Below are positions 10,739 to 20,603 of a stretch of 64,000 nt of DNA, in pieces; position 1 is the first letter of the stretch, and each line of letters begins with the position of its first letter. The translations under genes were made by a program, and so were the position numbers. Below the pieces are notes generated by a model. That model worked only from the letters and a program-made list of their open reading frames with translations. It searched no databases and was not told the DNA's origin. Origin of the DNA: Helianthus annuus (taxonomy: Eukaryota > Streptophyta > Magnoliopsida > Asterales > Asteraceae); contig NC_035437.2 in the NCBI RefSeq assembly GCF_002127325.2, forward strand, positions 160,005,097-160,069,096, read 5' to 3'.

Positions 10739-13690
10739 TTATTCCATGTTTAGCATCCCAACCCTAGAGACCAGACTTTCAAAAGTGGCTGTATCAAGTG
10801 CTTTTGTGGGCACATCTGCCAGCTGGTCTTTAGTTGGGACATGATGCAGAGAAATCAAACCTTTTTCATAGCAATCCCTCACAAAGTGATGTCTGATGTC
10901 GATGTGTTTGGTGGTAGAATGGGAAACTGGATTTTTGATGATATTTTCTGCTGCCTGGCTATCCAGCATAAGTGGTGTCTTTAAGGCAGTGATACCAAAA
11001 TCCAGTAACTGATTTTGAAGCCACAGGAGTTGGGCTGTACAGCTTGCAGCAGCAATGTATTCAGCCTCAGCAGTGGATGTTGAAACTGCTGCTTGCTTTT
11101 TGCTTTGCCAAGAAACTAAGCAATCACCTAGAAACTGGCACCCTCCTGAAGTGGACTTCCTTGTGGTGTGACAACCAGCAAAGTCACTGTCTGAAAAACC
11201 TGAAAGCTTGATATTCCCATTAGCTGGATACCAGATACCAAGTGTGGGAGCACCTTTTATGTATTTGAGAATCCTTTTTACAGCAATGAGATTAGATTTT
11301 CTGGGAGCTGATTGACTTCTTGCACAGACACATGTTGCAAACATGATGTCTTGTCTAGATGCAGTTAGGTACAATAAAGACCCAATCATGCTTCTATAAA
11401 GTGTTTGGTCAATCAGCTCATTCTTTTCATCAGACATGACCAACTTATTTGTGGCCATGGGTGTGCTGCATCGTTTACAATCATTCATATCAAATTTGGT
11501 TAAGAGTTCTTTAGCATATTTGCTTTGATGAATGAAAGTTCCATTTTGCATTTGCTGTACTTGGAGACCAAGAAAGCATTGCAACTCACCCATTGCACTC
11601 ATTTCAAACTCAGCTGTAATGAGTTCTCTAAACTCTTCACACATTTTAGTACATGTGCTTCCAAAAATAATGTCATCCACATAAATTTGGACAATCATTA
11701 AATCTTTCCCTCTCCATTTAAGAAACAGTGTTTTATCAATGGTACCTCTTTTGAAACCATTTGAGAGAAGAAAGTTGGAAAGAGTTTCATACCAGGCCCT
11801 TGGTGCTTGTTTCAGGCCATACAAGGCTTTGTTTAGCCTGTAGACATGATCAGGATAAAATGGATCCTCAAAGCCTGGAGGTTGACATACATATACCTCT
11901 TCTTGCAATGTACCATAGAGGAAAGCACTTTTGATATCCATCTGAAACACCTTCATGTTGTGGTTGACAGCAAAGGCCAGGAACAGTCTGATAGCTTCCA
12001 ATCTTGCAACAGGAGCGAATGTTTCATCATAATCAATCCCCTCTTCCTGTCTGTAACCTTGAACCACAAGCCTGGCTTTCTTCTTGACAACAATGCCCCT
12101 TTCATCTGTTTTGTTCTTGAAGACCCACTTTGTGCTAATGGGACTGACCTCTTTTGTCAGTGGTACAAGCTCCCATACTTGTTGTCTCTTGAACTGTTGG
12201 AGCTCCTCTTGCATGGCTTCTACCCAGCTGTTGTCTTTTAGTGCCTCTTGGTACTTGACTGGCTGATGGAGTGATAGAAAACCAGCAAAAAGACAAATAT
12301 TTTGGGTTTGGCTTCTTATGAGCACCCCTTCATTGATGTTGCCAATGATTTGATCAGGTGGATGAGATCTCAAGAAGATTAAATCTCCTTGATATGGTAT
12401 GATGGCATTTATTGGTGAAGGATGCAAATGTGTATCATCTGAGCTAACCACTGTTGGTGACTTTGATGACCCAGCAGTGGCTTCAAAAGGTGGTGGAATG
12501 GGTGGTAATGGAGTGGACCACTGCTGACTTTTATCCACTGTTTGAGGACTTTTGTCAGGAGTAGTAGAGGATATGGAAGCAGTTGTGGATGGGCTACTTT
12601 GATCAACAACTGTTGATGTAGCAGTGGTTGAGCTTTCACAGATGTTTTGAACAACTGATGCTTTCCCTTTGGTGGCAGACCTTTGAGGGATGATGACTTC
12701 ATACCCATAGTCTGGTGTTGTATCCTCTGATGGACCTGCACTGTTAGTCTTGACAGCAGTATTTTCAAATGTGAATATTTCAAGGTCAAACAGATCAGCA
12801 GGATTTGCTGGGATTTTCATTGATGAAAGTTCATTGAACTTTACATCCAAAGTCTCCTCCACTACCTTGGTCCGTGCATTGAACACTTTGTAGGCCTTGG
12901 CAGTGGTTGAGTATCCCAGAAAATAACCACAATCAATTTTGGCTGCAAATTTTGAAATGGAATCTTTTAAGTTCAAAATAAAGCATGGGCAGCCAAATAC
13001 CTTGAAGTATGAGATCAATGGTTTGATTTTATACAGAATTTCATAGGCAGTCTTTTTGTGCCTGGGGTTGATTAAAACTCTGTTCTGGACATAGCAAGCA
13101 GTGTTTACTGCCTCTGCCCAGAAAGTTAATGGCAAACCTGAATCTGCAAGCATGGTTCTGGCAGCCTCAATCAAAGTTCTGTTCTTTCTCTCAACAACCC
13201 CATTTTGCTCTGGTGTTCTAGGGATGCTGTAATGCCTTACAATCCCTTTCTTCACACAGAAGGCATCCAACTCCCTATTTTTAAATTCTGTGCCATTGTC
13301 ACTCCTAAAGCTTTTCACTGGAAGGTCAAATTGCTTTTCAACCTGTGTCACAAAGTCTTGCAATATGCCTGCAAGTTCATCTTTAGAATGCAAAAAGAAA
13401 GTCCATGTAAACCTAGAAAAGTCATCAACTATAACTAAACAATATCTTTTCTTTTTGAGGCTCATGACTTGAACTGGGCCAAACAAATCCATGTGCAGCA
13501 TTTGCAAGCACTGGGTTGTTTTGGACTCCTCAATGGACTTGTAGGAACTTTTATGCTGTTTTCCTTTTAAATAGGAAATGCAATGTTCAGGACATGAAAA
13601 CAATTTTTGTGGAAGGCCTCTCACCAAACCATTTTTTGAAATTTCTGTTATTGTCTTAAGATTTGTGTGTCCCAGTCTTCTATGCCAAAG
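10739..13690 (-). CDS. S1 pol: integrase, reverse transcriptase, RNase H
   Basis: Open frame of 962 codons from an ATG at 13627; the same frame is open from 13690, just after a TAA, and that upstream part encodes LWHRRLGH, the start of the integrase zinc finger. Residues by the 962 numbering: integrase catalytic triad D47 (HMDLFG), D110 (SDNGTEF) and E146 (NGVVERKNR); Ser/Thr/Pro linker about 295-400; RT about 475-720 with D564 (FQMDIKSAFL) and YVDD at 649-652; RNase H about 805-940 with D815, E854 and D889. RT after integrase defines Ty1/copia. The zinc-finger pattern expects Cys three residues after C16, but Tyr is present. The in-frame TAA at about 13691 separates integrase from protease, so this copy could not make a normal polyprotein. 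Confidence 0.9.
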   Translation of the reverse strand, partial: LWHRRLGHTNLKTITEISKNGLVRGLPQKLFSCPEHCISYLKGKQHKSSYKSIEESKTTQCLQMLHMDLFGPVQVMSLKKKRYCLVIVDDFSRFTWTFFLHSKDELAGILQDFVTQVEKQFDLPVKSFRSDNGTEFKNRELDAFCVKKGIVRHYSIPRTPEQNGVVERKNRTLIEAARTMLADSGLPLTFWAEAVNTACYVQNRVLINPRHKKTAYEILYKIKPLISYFKVFGCPCFILNLKDSISKFAAKIDCGYFLGYSTTAKAYKVFNARTKVVEETLDVKFNELSSMKIPANPADLFDLEIFTFENTAVKTNSAGPSEDTTPDYGYEVIIPQRSATKGKASVVQNICESSTTATSTVVDQSSPSTTASISSTTPDKSPQTVDKSQQWSTPLPPIPPPFEATAGSSKSPTVVSSDDTHLHPSPINAIIPYQGDLIFLRSHPPDQIIGNINEGVLIRSQTQNICLFAGFLSLHQPVKYQEALKDNSWVEAMQEELQQFKRQQVWELVPLTKEVSPISTKWVFKNKTDERGIVVKKKARLVVQGYRQEEGIDYDETFAPVARLEAIRLFLAFAVNHNMKVFQMDIKSAFLYGTLQEEVYVCQPPGFEDPFYPDHVYRLNKALYGLKQAPRAWYETLSNFLLSNGFKRGTIDKTLFLKWRGKDLMIVQIYVDDIIFGSTCTKMCEEFRELITAEFEMSAMGELQCFLGLQVQQMQNGTFIHQSKYAKELLTKFDMNDCKRCSTPMATNKLVMSDEKNELIDQTLYRSMIGSLLYLTASRQDIMFATCVCARSQSAPRKSNLIAVKRILKYIKGAPTLGIWYPANGNIKLSGFSDSDFAGCHTTRKSTSGGCQFLGDCLVSWQSKKQAAVSTSTAEAEYIAAASCTAQLLWLQNQLLDFGITALKTPLMLDSQAAENIIKNPVSHSTTKHIDIRHHFVRDCYEKGLISLHHVPTKDQLADVPTKALDTATFESLVSRVGMLNME

Positions 13691-14160
13691 TTATGTCTCT
13701 TTGTTAGAGGCAGCTGAGAACAGACAAGCATCAGCCCTGGGACACTCTTTGGACATGTTAACAACATAAACATTGCCACTTCTTTGAGCAACAAGTTTAG
13801 TTTGACCATTTTTAATTGTTGCTTCAATCTTTTTGACCATTTCTGGTCCAACAATCCTACAACAATCTTTTGTGAAGAATGACCCAAACCCTTTGTCACT
13901 CATTTGAGATACACTCAGAAGGTTGAATTTTAGATTGTCTATTAGATTGACATTTTCAAATTTTACATTGCCAGATTGCACTGTTCCAGACCCCAGAACT
14001 TTCCCTTTACTATTATTTCCAAAGGATATATCACCCACACCATGGATTTTAAAGTCTTTGAGGAGGGCTTTACATCCTGTCATGTGCCTGGAGCCTCCAC
14101 TAACTACATACCATAGACTATCAAAGCATGCAGAAGCTCCCTGCACATGAAGTAAAAGGA
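13691..14160 (-). pseudogene. S1 protease and pre-integrase segment
   Basis: Frame 14146-13691 encodes the copia protease core and the GAG-pre-integrase region. The active-site motif, normally DSG followed by a His-Met-Thr-Gly signature, reads WYVVSGGSRHMTG: the catalytic Asp is replaced by Val. The frame ends in TAA directly before the integrase zinc finger, which continues in the same frame. Upstream it is offset by one base from the gag tail frame that stops at 14161; the junction contains TTTTACTTCATGTGCAG, which resembles a splice acceptor. Protease would be inactive. Confidence 0.75.
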
Positions 14161-17100
14161 TTAGTTCATTAAGGACTCCAAAGCCAACAGGGCTTTGGAT
14201 GGGGTCTCAGCAATGTCTGGTGTGGATGCAAAGTGATGGGCAGTGGTTAAGTCAGGGGTTTGGACAGTTTTAGTACTGTTTCTTGCTAACCACTGTTGGG
14301 GGTCTTGCCCAATCAACTGCTGGTAACCGAAAGGATGCCTATTCACTCTGGGTTTAGAGGGTTTTTTGTAGACCTCATAAACGTGTGGAATCCTTTGGTA
14401 AGACTGTTTTTCCTTGCCCTTTCTGAATTGATTGGCAGGAGGTGCATCAGTAACCTGAACATCTCTTTTGACAGATGTTTGTTCAGCTGTTTTGTGACAG
14501 CTGTTTGAACTGGCACAAACAGTGGTTGTTTCTTTGTGAACTTGACAGATGGTGAAGATGCTGATGAACTCAAGGATGTTTTAGCCATGTACTCATTCTT
14601 CTTTTCATTGAAGTTTTTGAGGTACACACATGCCTGAGTTTTATGGTTTGTTTTACCACAAACACTACAACTTTCAGCTGAAGTAGTGACACTTGTTTTG
14701 GTTAAGTCATAAGCTTTTAAATGGAAACAATCTTTTGTTAGATGGTTTCTCTTCTCACAGAATTCACAAAACAAGTTATCAATTTTCTCTTTCTTCTTCC
14801 TCTTTTCAGACTCCTTTGTAGCAGAGGTTTTGACCACTGCTGGAATATCCTTAAGAGGAATGACTTTAGCTTTTGGAGCCTTAACACCATCAGTTGATGT
14901 AAAGTCCATTGGCTTGAAGTTTTCAAGGAAATCACACTCATCAGACCATCTTGGTTTAAATTGATGATTTTCAATCTCCTCAAATGCAGAGGGACCCATT
15001 GGTCTGTCAAGCGTGATTTTGTTACCGAGTTTGTTAGTGATTTTCACTTCTTGGCCATCCTTGTTTGTTGGGATGAACTCAGTAGTTACATCAGTGGTTG
15101 AAACAGATTTTTCAAAAGCAGTGTTTTCATCATCGTGTTTTCTATAACCAACCCCAAATTTTACATTGCTTTTTATCTGTTTCTCAAGCATAACCTCATA
15201 CCCTTTGCATGATTCCACCCATCTTTCACAAGTGATCTGGGTGGATTCTAACTCCTTTTTGCAAACTTGGTATTTTTCTACCATAGTTTGGAGTTGGGTT
15301 TTGGTTATGCTTTGCTCTTCTTTCAAACTGCTAATCTCTTTTTCTTTTTCAGTCAACTTGTTTTTAAGTTCTTTTAAAGATCTTTCAAATTTGACTTCAT
15401 CAGTTAAGATTTTGTTCCTAAGGTTTTCATTCACCTCTTTGATGTTAGCAAAAGCAATAATGCAATTGTCAGAACATAGTTTTTCTAGAACTTGAGGTGA
15501 TACCTTGGCAGCAGCCATCATTGCACAATCACATTTAGGATTTTCTTCCTCATCAGCTCTCTCTTCTTCCTCACCAGCCTTTTCATCTTTGTTGTCTTCT
15601 TCAGACCATAGATCTGTCATTGGTTCAATCAGGGTACCTGAACTTTCACCCAGCAGTATTTCATCAGTCACAGCAGTAACCACTGCTTCAGTCACCTCTT
15701 CCACTGTTTCAACCTTCAGCTGTTCCTCCTCAGATTCAACCTCCTCCTGTATTGACTCTAATGCCATCAAACAAAATTCATTGTGAGAAGAATCATTTGA
15801 AGCATACAGTGCAAAATTTTCATCATTAAGATTTTCAGGCATACTGCTCCAGTCAACAAACTCTTGACTAAAGAAACTATGTTGTTCTGGTTGTGTAACT
15901 ACTGGAGCAGTAGTTTGAGGTGCAGATTGCACTTGTGCCTGGGGAGCAGGGGTTTGAACATATTGGATCTGTGGAGCAGCTGTTTGGACATAATGCACTG
16001 GCATAGGGGCAACAGCATAGTGAGCAGTGTTCACATGTGCTGCTGGGGCATATTGAGCATAGTGCACAGTGTTTTGATTTTGAGGTCTAGGATTTGAACT
16101 AGGGTGAGTGACCATGGGACCAGATGTTTGACTCCTACATTCCCTAGCAAAGTGTCCCAACCTGTTACACTTGTAACACTTGATTTTCGATTTATCCAAC
16201 CCAACCCTTAGGTTCCCATGTAGACCTGGAAATTTTCTCCCAGTTCTCTTATAAAACTTGCTAGTTCTAACACTTAGCAAGGCCAGTTGGTGCAGGATGT
16301 CCATTTCCTCTAGGTCAGTGGGGTCGAAATGCTGTAAATCATTGAGTTCAAAGCTTAAATTGTCTGACAACTGGTTTTCATTTGCAGTGAATGCATAACC
16401 TGTAGAGTGAGGATCAGGGTTATTAAAATTTGCACTAGCAGTTATGTCAATGTAGTGATCATAACCCTGATCCTTACCACTACCACCAGATTCTTCTTGA
16501 CCCAGAAGAGCAGTGTTACCGAATGAATAATCATCAACGGTTTTCCCTGACTCTTGTAACTTCCTTTTCTGGTTCAACTCCCTTTCAAAGGTCAGGAGTC
16601 GACCATGGAGTTGGGTCAAGGTCAGATCCTTGAACTCAGGTGCAGTTCTGGTGACAATAGCTATTGTGTCCCATTTTTCTGGCTGTGATCTGAGGAACCT
16701 GCTATTTTGAGTCGAGTTTGTAAACGTGACATTAACAAGCCTCAGTTCACTGATGAGACAACTGAAACGCTCAAATTCTTGAGTCAGTGATTCACCTTTA
16801 ACATGACAAAATGTTTCATACTGTTGGTTCAGGATTTCCCTATTGTTTTCTATGACTTCTTCGGTACCTCCAAACTGTTCCTTAAGTGCGTCCCACAACT
16901 CTTTGGCACTGTTACAATGTAACAGTCCAGCATATATTTCGTTGGGGAGCGCTGATGCAACAATACTAAATGCTTTAGCATCCAGTTCAAATTTTTGATA
17001 ATCCGTTTCAGTATAATTTTCAACAGGTTTAGGGACTTGTTTTTTAGCATCTTCAGCGCTTGGCACTGTAGGAACATGAGGACCAAAGATAACAGACTTC

Positions 17101-17234
17101 CAACAACCTGTGCTTTGTTGAGCAAGGATGTGACCCATCCTCCTCTGCCAGATGTTGTACTCATTTCTTTTTAACATAGGTGGTTTAAAGAGCGAGCCAA
17201 TGTTGTTTTTATCGTCCTGAGATTGTGACGTCAT
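14161..17234 (-). CDS. S1 gag (broken near its 3' end)
   Basis: 963 codons from ATG at 17234 to a stop at 14343. Residues about 10-240 match the copia gag fold (UBN2 / Retrotran_gag type). A classic CCHC knuckle CYKCNRLGHFAREC lies at about 351-364, followed by a Gln/Pro/His-rich linker, an acidic segment, a coiled-coil-like region (about 590-680) and two more Cys/His clusters, CEFCEKRNHLTKDC (about 823-836) and CSVCGKTNHKTQAC (about 854-867). In the last ~50 codons the composition changes; the continuing frame (open to 14161) is shifted by one base, with the shift near 14490. This gag is unusually long, as in Sireviruses. Gag would coat the RNA in cytoplasmic particles. Confidence 0.85.
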
Positions 17235-17397
17235 TCTTGTTGTTTTACAGGTACTGAGAAATCAACTGTAATGGTGATTAATCCTTACTCTGTTTTTCAA
17301 CGATGAACAAACGATCAGTATCAACTGTTTTGAGCTGAACTATTTACGTCAAAATGATTGTTAAATCAAATTTGACTGTTCTAGCTCTGATACCAAT
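17235..17397 (-). other. S1 leader and tRNA-iMet-type primer-binding site
   Basis: The minus strand reads TGGTATCAGAGC at 17395-17384, two bases inside the 5' LTR. This is complementary to the 3' end of plant initiator tRNA-Met and primes first-strand synthesis. The remaining ~150 bp to the gag ATG is a short untranslated leader. Confidence 0.9.
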
Positions 17398-18137
17398 TGT
17401 TGGATCTGAGTTTCCTTTTGATTGTATTTTTGTTTGTAAAATAAGATGGAGATGAATGAGTGTGCAGCGGAAATTAAGATGAACACAAACTTTGTATACA
17501 ATCAAATGAGAGTAATACTTTTAATCAAACATCTTTACACAAAGAACCGAATGATTGAATTTATTTCAATTACGATTACAATGATGATGAATGAATGCAA
17601 ACTCCCCCTCAGCCAGAGCTCAGCAGTTTGTTCGTGCAAAGAAGACGAATGATGTGAAGAGCTAATAGAACAGTACAAAGTACTATACTATTTATAAGCA
17701 CTTGCAAACTACTGAGCATCTTTAGCTGACGTCACCATGAAAGTGACATCTAACCTCCTAACAAACTCTAACCTCTGATCTATACAGACACTGCTTGTGT
17801 TAACTACTGCTATTACATTCTATTACATAACAGACTATAGAACAACTGCTGCAACCTTCTACTGCTGTGAACCCAGCAACACTTATCCGGATCAGTAGTG
17901 CTTGACTCAAGGCAGTAGATTGAATCAGCAGGACTTTGAGTCTTCATCAGATCTTTAATTGAGCAGCAGTTATTGGTCAGTAGTTAGTAAGATCAGCAGA
18001 TAGGAGGTCATCAGTTGTTGTAATCGCTTTCAAGGGGAGAGGTGTGTATATCAACATCTGCTTTATTCTGGATCCACTGAGCTGATCCAGTTTTGGCTTT
18101 ACATTATCTGTTCCTCTGATAGGGTTCAATCCCAACA
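17398..18137 (-). repeat. S1 5' LTR with promoter
   Basis: 740 bp, TGTTGG...CCAACA. On the minus strand a TATA box TATAAATAG lies at 17696-17688 within GTGCTTATAAATAGTA, so transcription would run left toward gag. The 3' LTR has the matching box near 5698-5706, with a changed flank. Confidence 0.93.
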
Positions 18138-18142
18138 ACGAG
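18138..18142. repeat. S1 target-site duplication, right copy (ACGAG)
   Basis: Repeats the ACGAG at 5402-5406. The duplicated bases are the left arm of a small inverted repeat (ACGAGT, 6 bases, ACTCGT) in the uninterrupted LTR. Confidence 0.9.
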
Positions 18143-18731
18143 TGTGGAGACTCGTGTAATATGGTTTAACAAAGCCTACATACTAAAATGAAACCTAACC
18201 TAAGTGCTTACGACCCATCACGACCCGTTTAGGTAGCTTATGCTACCTTAATGCGTCGTTCGCGTAGAACGCATTTGGAACGCCTAACATCGTGACCACA
18301 AGGCATAAACTCGGAAGGTTATAGCTATGGTCACCTAATGTGTTTGGTCGGATCCTAATGATCGACCAAATGGGTCGGGTTCGAAAGTATAAGCGATGGT
18401 TTAGATCGCTTACCTTACGACCCTATATAAGCACTATACTAAAAGTGACGAGCTAAGCATGTTAGGACATGCTTAACTAAGTTTAGAAAACAGGTTTGGC
18501 ATCAAAACAAACGACTTTGATGCTCACGAGTAGTTTGGTTACAAAATACGCAAGAATGCGCATTTTGGCCGAAACTACGACTCGTCACTGAGCCTAGATA
18601 ACGTGGTAATCAGTAGGTATAGTCGCCATGGACTATAACCATCGTGATCACGATCACGTTATGAAGTTCCAACGAACTTCGTGTTGACCATAAGCTGGTC
18701 AATGCAGAAAGTCAACAAAACGTTGACTTTC
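18138..18731 (-). other. Stem-loop array, G1 3' LTR copy
   Basis: Equivalent to the array described at 33362-33955. In this copy the second hairpin has arms AATGCGT and ACGCATT, where the other three LTRs have AACGCGT and ACGCGTT, so both arms changed together. A nested stem near 18306-18323 has lost one pair (ATAAAC against GGTTAT). Confidence 0.75.
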
Positions 18732-18878
18732 GGACTCGAAAAGCGAATAAAAGAACGAAAGAACACTTACGGAGGGTCCCCGAATGCTAATCTAGATCAA
18801 AATGGCTCAGGTATGAAACAAAGGTTCCAACTTAGAGCTTTTGATCAGATTTTTGTGGGTTTTCACCAAAGGGGGGGG

Positions 18879-18888
18879 GTATTTATAG
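18879..18888 (-). promoter_or_regulatory. TATA box of G1 3' LTR
   Basis: Minus strand CTATAAATAC, immediately followed by a run of nine C. The same box occurs at 34104-34113, 43919-43928 and 53768-53777 with C runs of 8-9. In this LTR it would fire out of the left end of the element. Confidence 0.7.
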
Positions 18889-19963
18889 GAAAAGTAAAGC
18901 CGTTAGGATCGTTTCTTGAATATCGTGCCACGGTCCTATGCGTACACTTGTCACAAAGTTGTGGTGGCTCAAAATGGCCCTTAACTCCTGAGATGGTGAA
19001 AGGGCATTGCCCTTTGGTGTGTTTGAAAGGCCAAGTTTGCAAGAAAGACAAACTTTTTGTTACTGAAGGGGCCATGTGGCCCGCATCAGGATCAGAAAAA
19101 ACTCAGGCGGGCCGCCTGGCTATGTCTGATCTGCACAAAGTTTCAGAATTGGCAGTTTTGGTCCCTGTTGCATGTTTAAGCCATTTCCGACACTTCTAAG
19201 GCCCGTAAAGCCAACTTTTAGGCCCTAAAATGATGCCTAAACATTGTGGACATGAAACATGCTCAAAAATATGTCGGATGTTGGTTCGTTTGGCCGTACG
19301 ATCGCGATGTTTGGTTAATTACGACGGAATGCGCATAAGCGCGAAAAATGATCCAAATGACGCGACGAATGGATTTTTCTCATGCCAAACACTAAGGCAT
19401 AATATAAGGATGCTTACATAAATTTTTGGATGTCCGGATGTATTCAGAGCGTAAGTTATGCGCGAAAGTGCAAACTTGTGCACTTTTTGACACTTTTAGC
19501 CCCTGAATGATCCAAAAGTTTATTTTAGCATACCACACCCCTCAAAGCCTATTTCTAAGCTATGTAAAGGATATTTATGGTATGTTTAACTTATGGACAT
19601 GTCCCGAAATGTTCGTTACAGTTCAAATTGGCATACTTTCGCAGTTTGTCAAGTTTAGTCCCTGTAAGCGAATTAACTTGTTTTTGCCATACCAAAGCCT
19701 TCAAAACTTATTTCTAAGTTATGTAAAGGTTATTTAAGGTATGTTGAGTATATGTTGATGTTCCGGAGTATTTGTCGCATTAAACTGAGTACGTTTATGC
19801 ACCAGTTTGCATATAATTCTCCAGAAAGCGATGTAGAGTTTGAAATTGAACAAAAGTCAAAACATGAAAAATGTAAAAGACAACCAAACAAACATTGGGA
19901 TCAAATAACATTGTTTTATTGATAACTGAACTGTTCACAACGATTACAAGCACAAATATTACA

Positions 19964-19973
19964 GTCTCCCCTA
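19964..19973 (-). other. G1 polypurine tract
   Basis: Minus strand TAGGGGAGAC directly precedes the TGTAATATT start of the 3' LTR, the position expected for the plus-strand primer. Confidence 0.8.
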
Positions 19974-19997
19974 CTTGTGGAAATTTCGTCCCGAAAT

Positions 19998-20603
19998 TTA
20001 TTTAGAGGAAACTCGTGGAAAAAGATGCGGATATTTTGCCTTCATTTGATCTTCACGTTCCCAAGTAAACTCGGGTCCACGTTTAGATTCCCAGCGAACC
20101 TTGACCAAAGGAATGCGCTTGCGTTTAAGCCACTTGACTTCACGTTCCATGATTTCTACCGGTTTCTCAACAAATTTCAGTGTTTTATCAACACGAATTT
20201 CGTCAAGCGGTATGTGGAGGTTCTCATCAGCTAAACACCTCTTGAGATTGGACACGTGAAAGGTTGGATGAACATTTCCAAGTTCAGGAGGTAACTCAAG
20301 TCTGTAGGCTACCTTACCAATTCTTTCGACGATCTTGAATGGTCCAACGTATCTAGGTGCAAGTTTTCCTTTCTTTCCGAATCTGATCACACCTTTCCAA
20401 GGTGAGACCTTAAGTAGTACACGTTCACCGACTTGAAAATCCAAGGGCTTGCGTTTTAGGTCCGCGTAACTCTTTTGACGGCTTCTAGCTGTCTGGAGGT
20501 TATCACGAACTTTCTTAACCTTATCTGTTGTCTCTAAAATGAGGGCAGGTCCAGTAAGTTGAGCCTCGCCAATCTCATTCCAGCAGACTGGTGAACGACA
20601 TTT
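19998..20603 (-). CDS. G1 integrase C-terminus and chromodomain
   Basis: Frame continuing from the pol ORF after a single TGA at about 20604. From the Met at 20444 it encodes 148 residues: the GPF/Y-type integrase tail ([16 protein letters not shown], about 27-42), then a chromodomain at about 95-140 ([16 protein letters not shown] and FTWEREDQM). Chromodomains at this position define chromoviruses and are thought to steer integration to heterochromatin. The TGA falls right after the ALYG motif of the integrase core and separates this part in G1. The tandem copies lack it entirely. Confidence 0.85.
   Translation of the reverse strand, partial: KCRSPVCWNEIGEAQLTGPALILETTDKVKKVRDNLQTARSRQKSYADLKRKPLDFQVGERVLLKVSPWKGVIRFGKKGKLAPRYVGPFKIVERIGKVAYRLELPPELGNVHPTFHVSNLKRCLADENLHIPLDEIRVDKTLKFVEKPVEIMEREVKWLKRKRIPLVKVRWESKRGPEFTWEREDQMKAKYPHLFPRVSSK

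Larger units (their letters stand above)
5407..18137 (-). mobile_element. S1: Sirevirus-like Ty1/copia retrotransposon, 12.7 kb
   Basis: Two 740-bp LTRs (TGTTGG...CCAACA), a 5-bp duplication, a tRNA-iMet-type primer site and a GGGGGAGA polypurine tract define a full-length element. Minus-strand order is gag, protease, integrase, RT, RNase H (copia order), then about 4 kb of extra coding sequence before the 3' LTR. Large ORFs in the post-pol (env-like) position and a GGGGGAGA tract are hallmarks of the Sirevirus (SIRE/Maximus) lineage. LTRs differ at about 7 of 740 sites by eye, so it is young. Even so it looks dead: one frameshift near the gag end, a stop before integrase, a changed protease active site, and two frameshifts in the post-pol ORF. 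Confidence 0.92.
3565..19963 (-). repeat. G1 3' LTR, split by S1
   Basis: The LTR is made of 3565-5406 plus 18143-19963, about 3663 bp once S1 and one copy of its target duplication are removed. It starts TGTCACACCCCGG and ends CAAATATTACA, next to a purine tract on the minus strand. It matches the LTRs starting at 31585, 41401 and 51245 along its whole length, but is the most diverged of the four. It carries six units of the 55-bp minisatellite, where the others have about five. The open frame at 18681-19199 on the plus strand is not considered a gene. Confidence 0.88.

Noticed and set aside
11846..12241. 131-codon plus-strand frame
   Set aside because: Antisense shadow of S1 RT and the linker before it.
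18681..19199. 172-codon plus-strand ORF in G1 LTRs (also 43721-44239 and 53570-54088)
   Set aside because: Opposite to LTR transcription, crosses a variable G/A homopolymer, is broken in the 31585-35188 LTR by one extra G, and has no recognisable domain.
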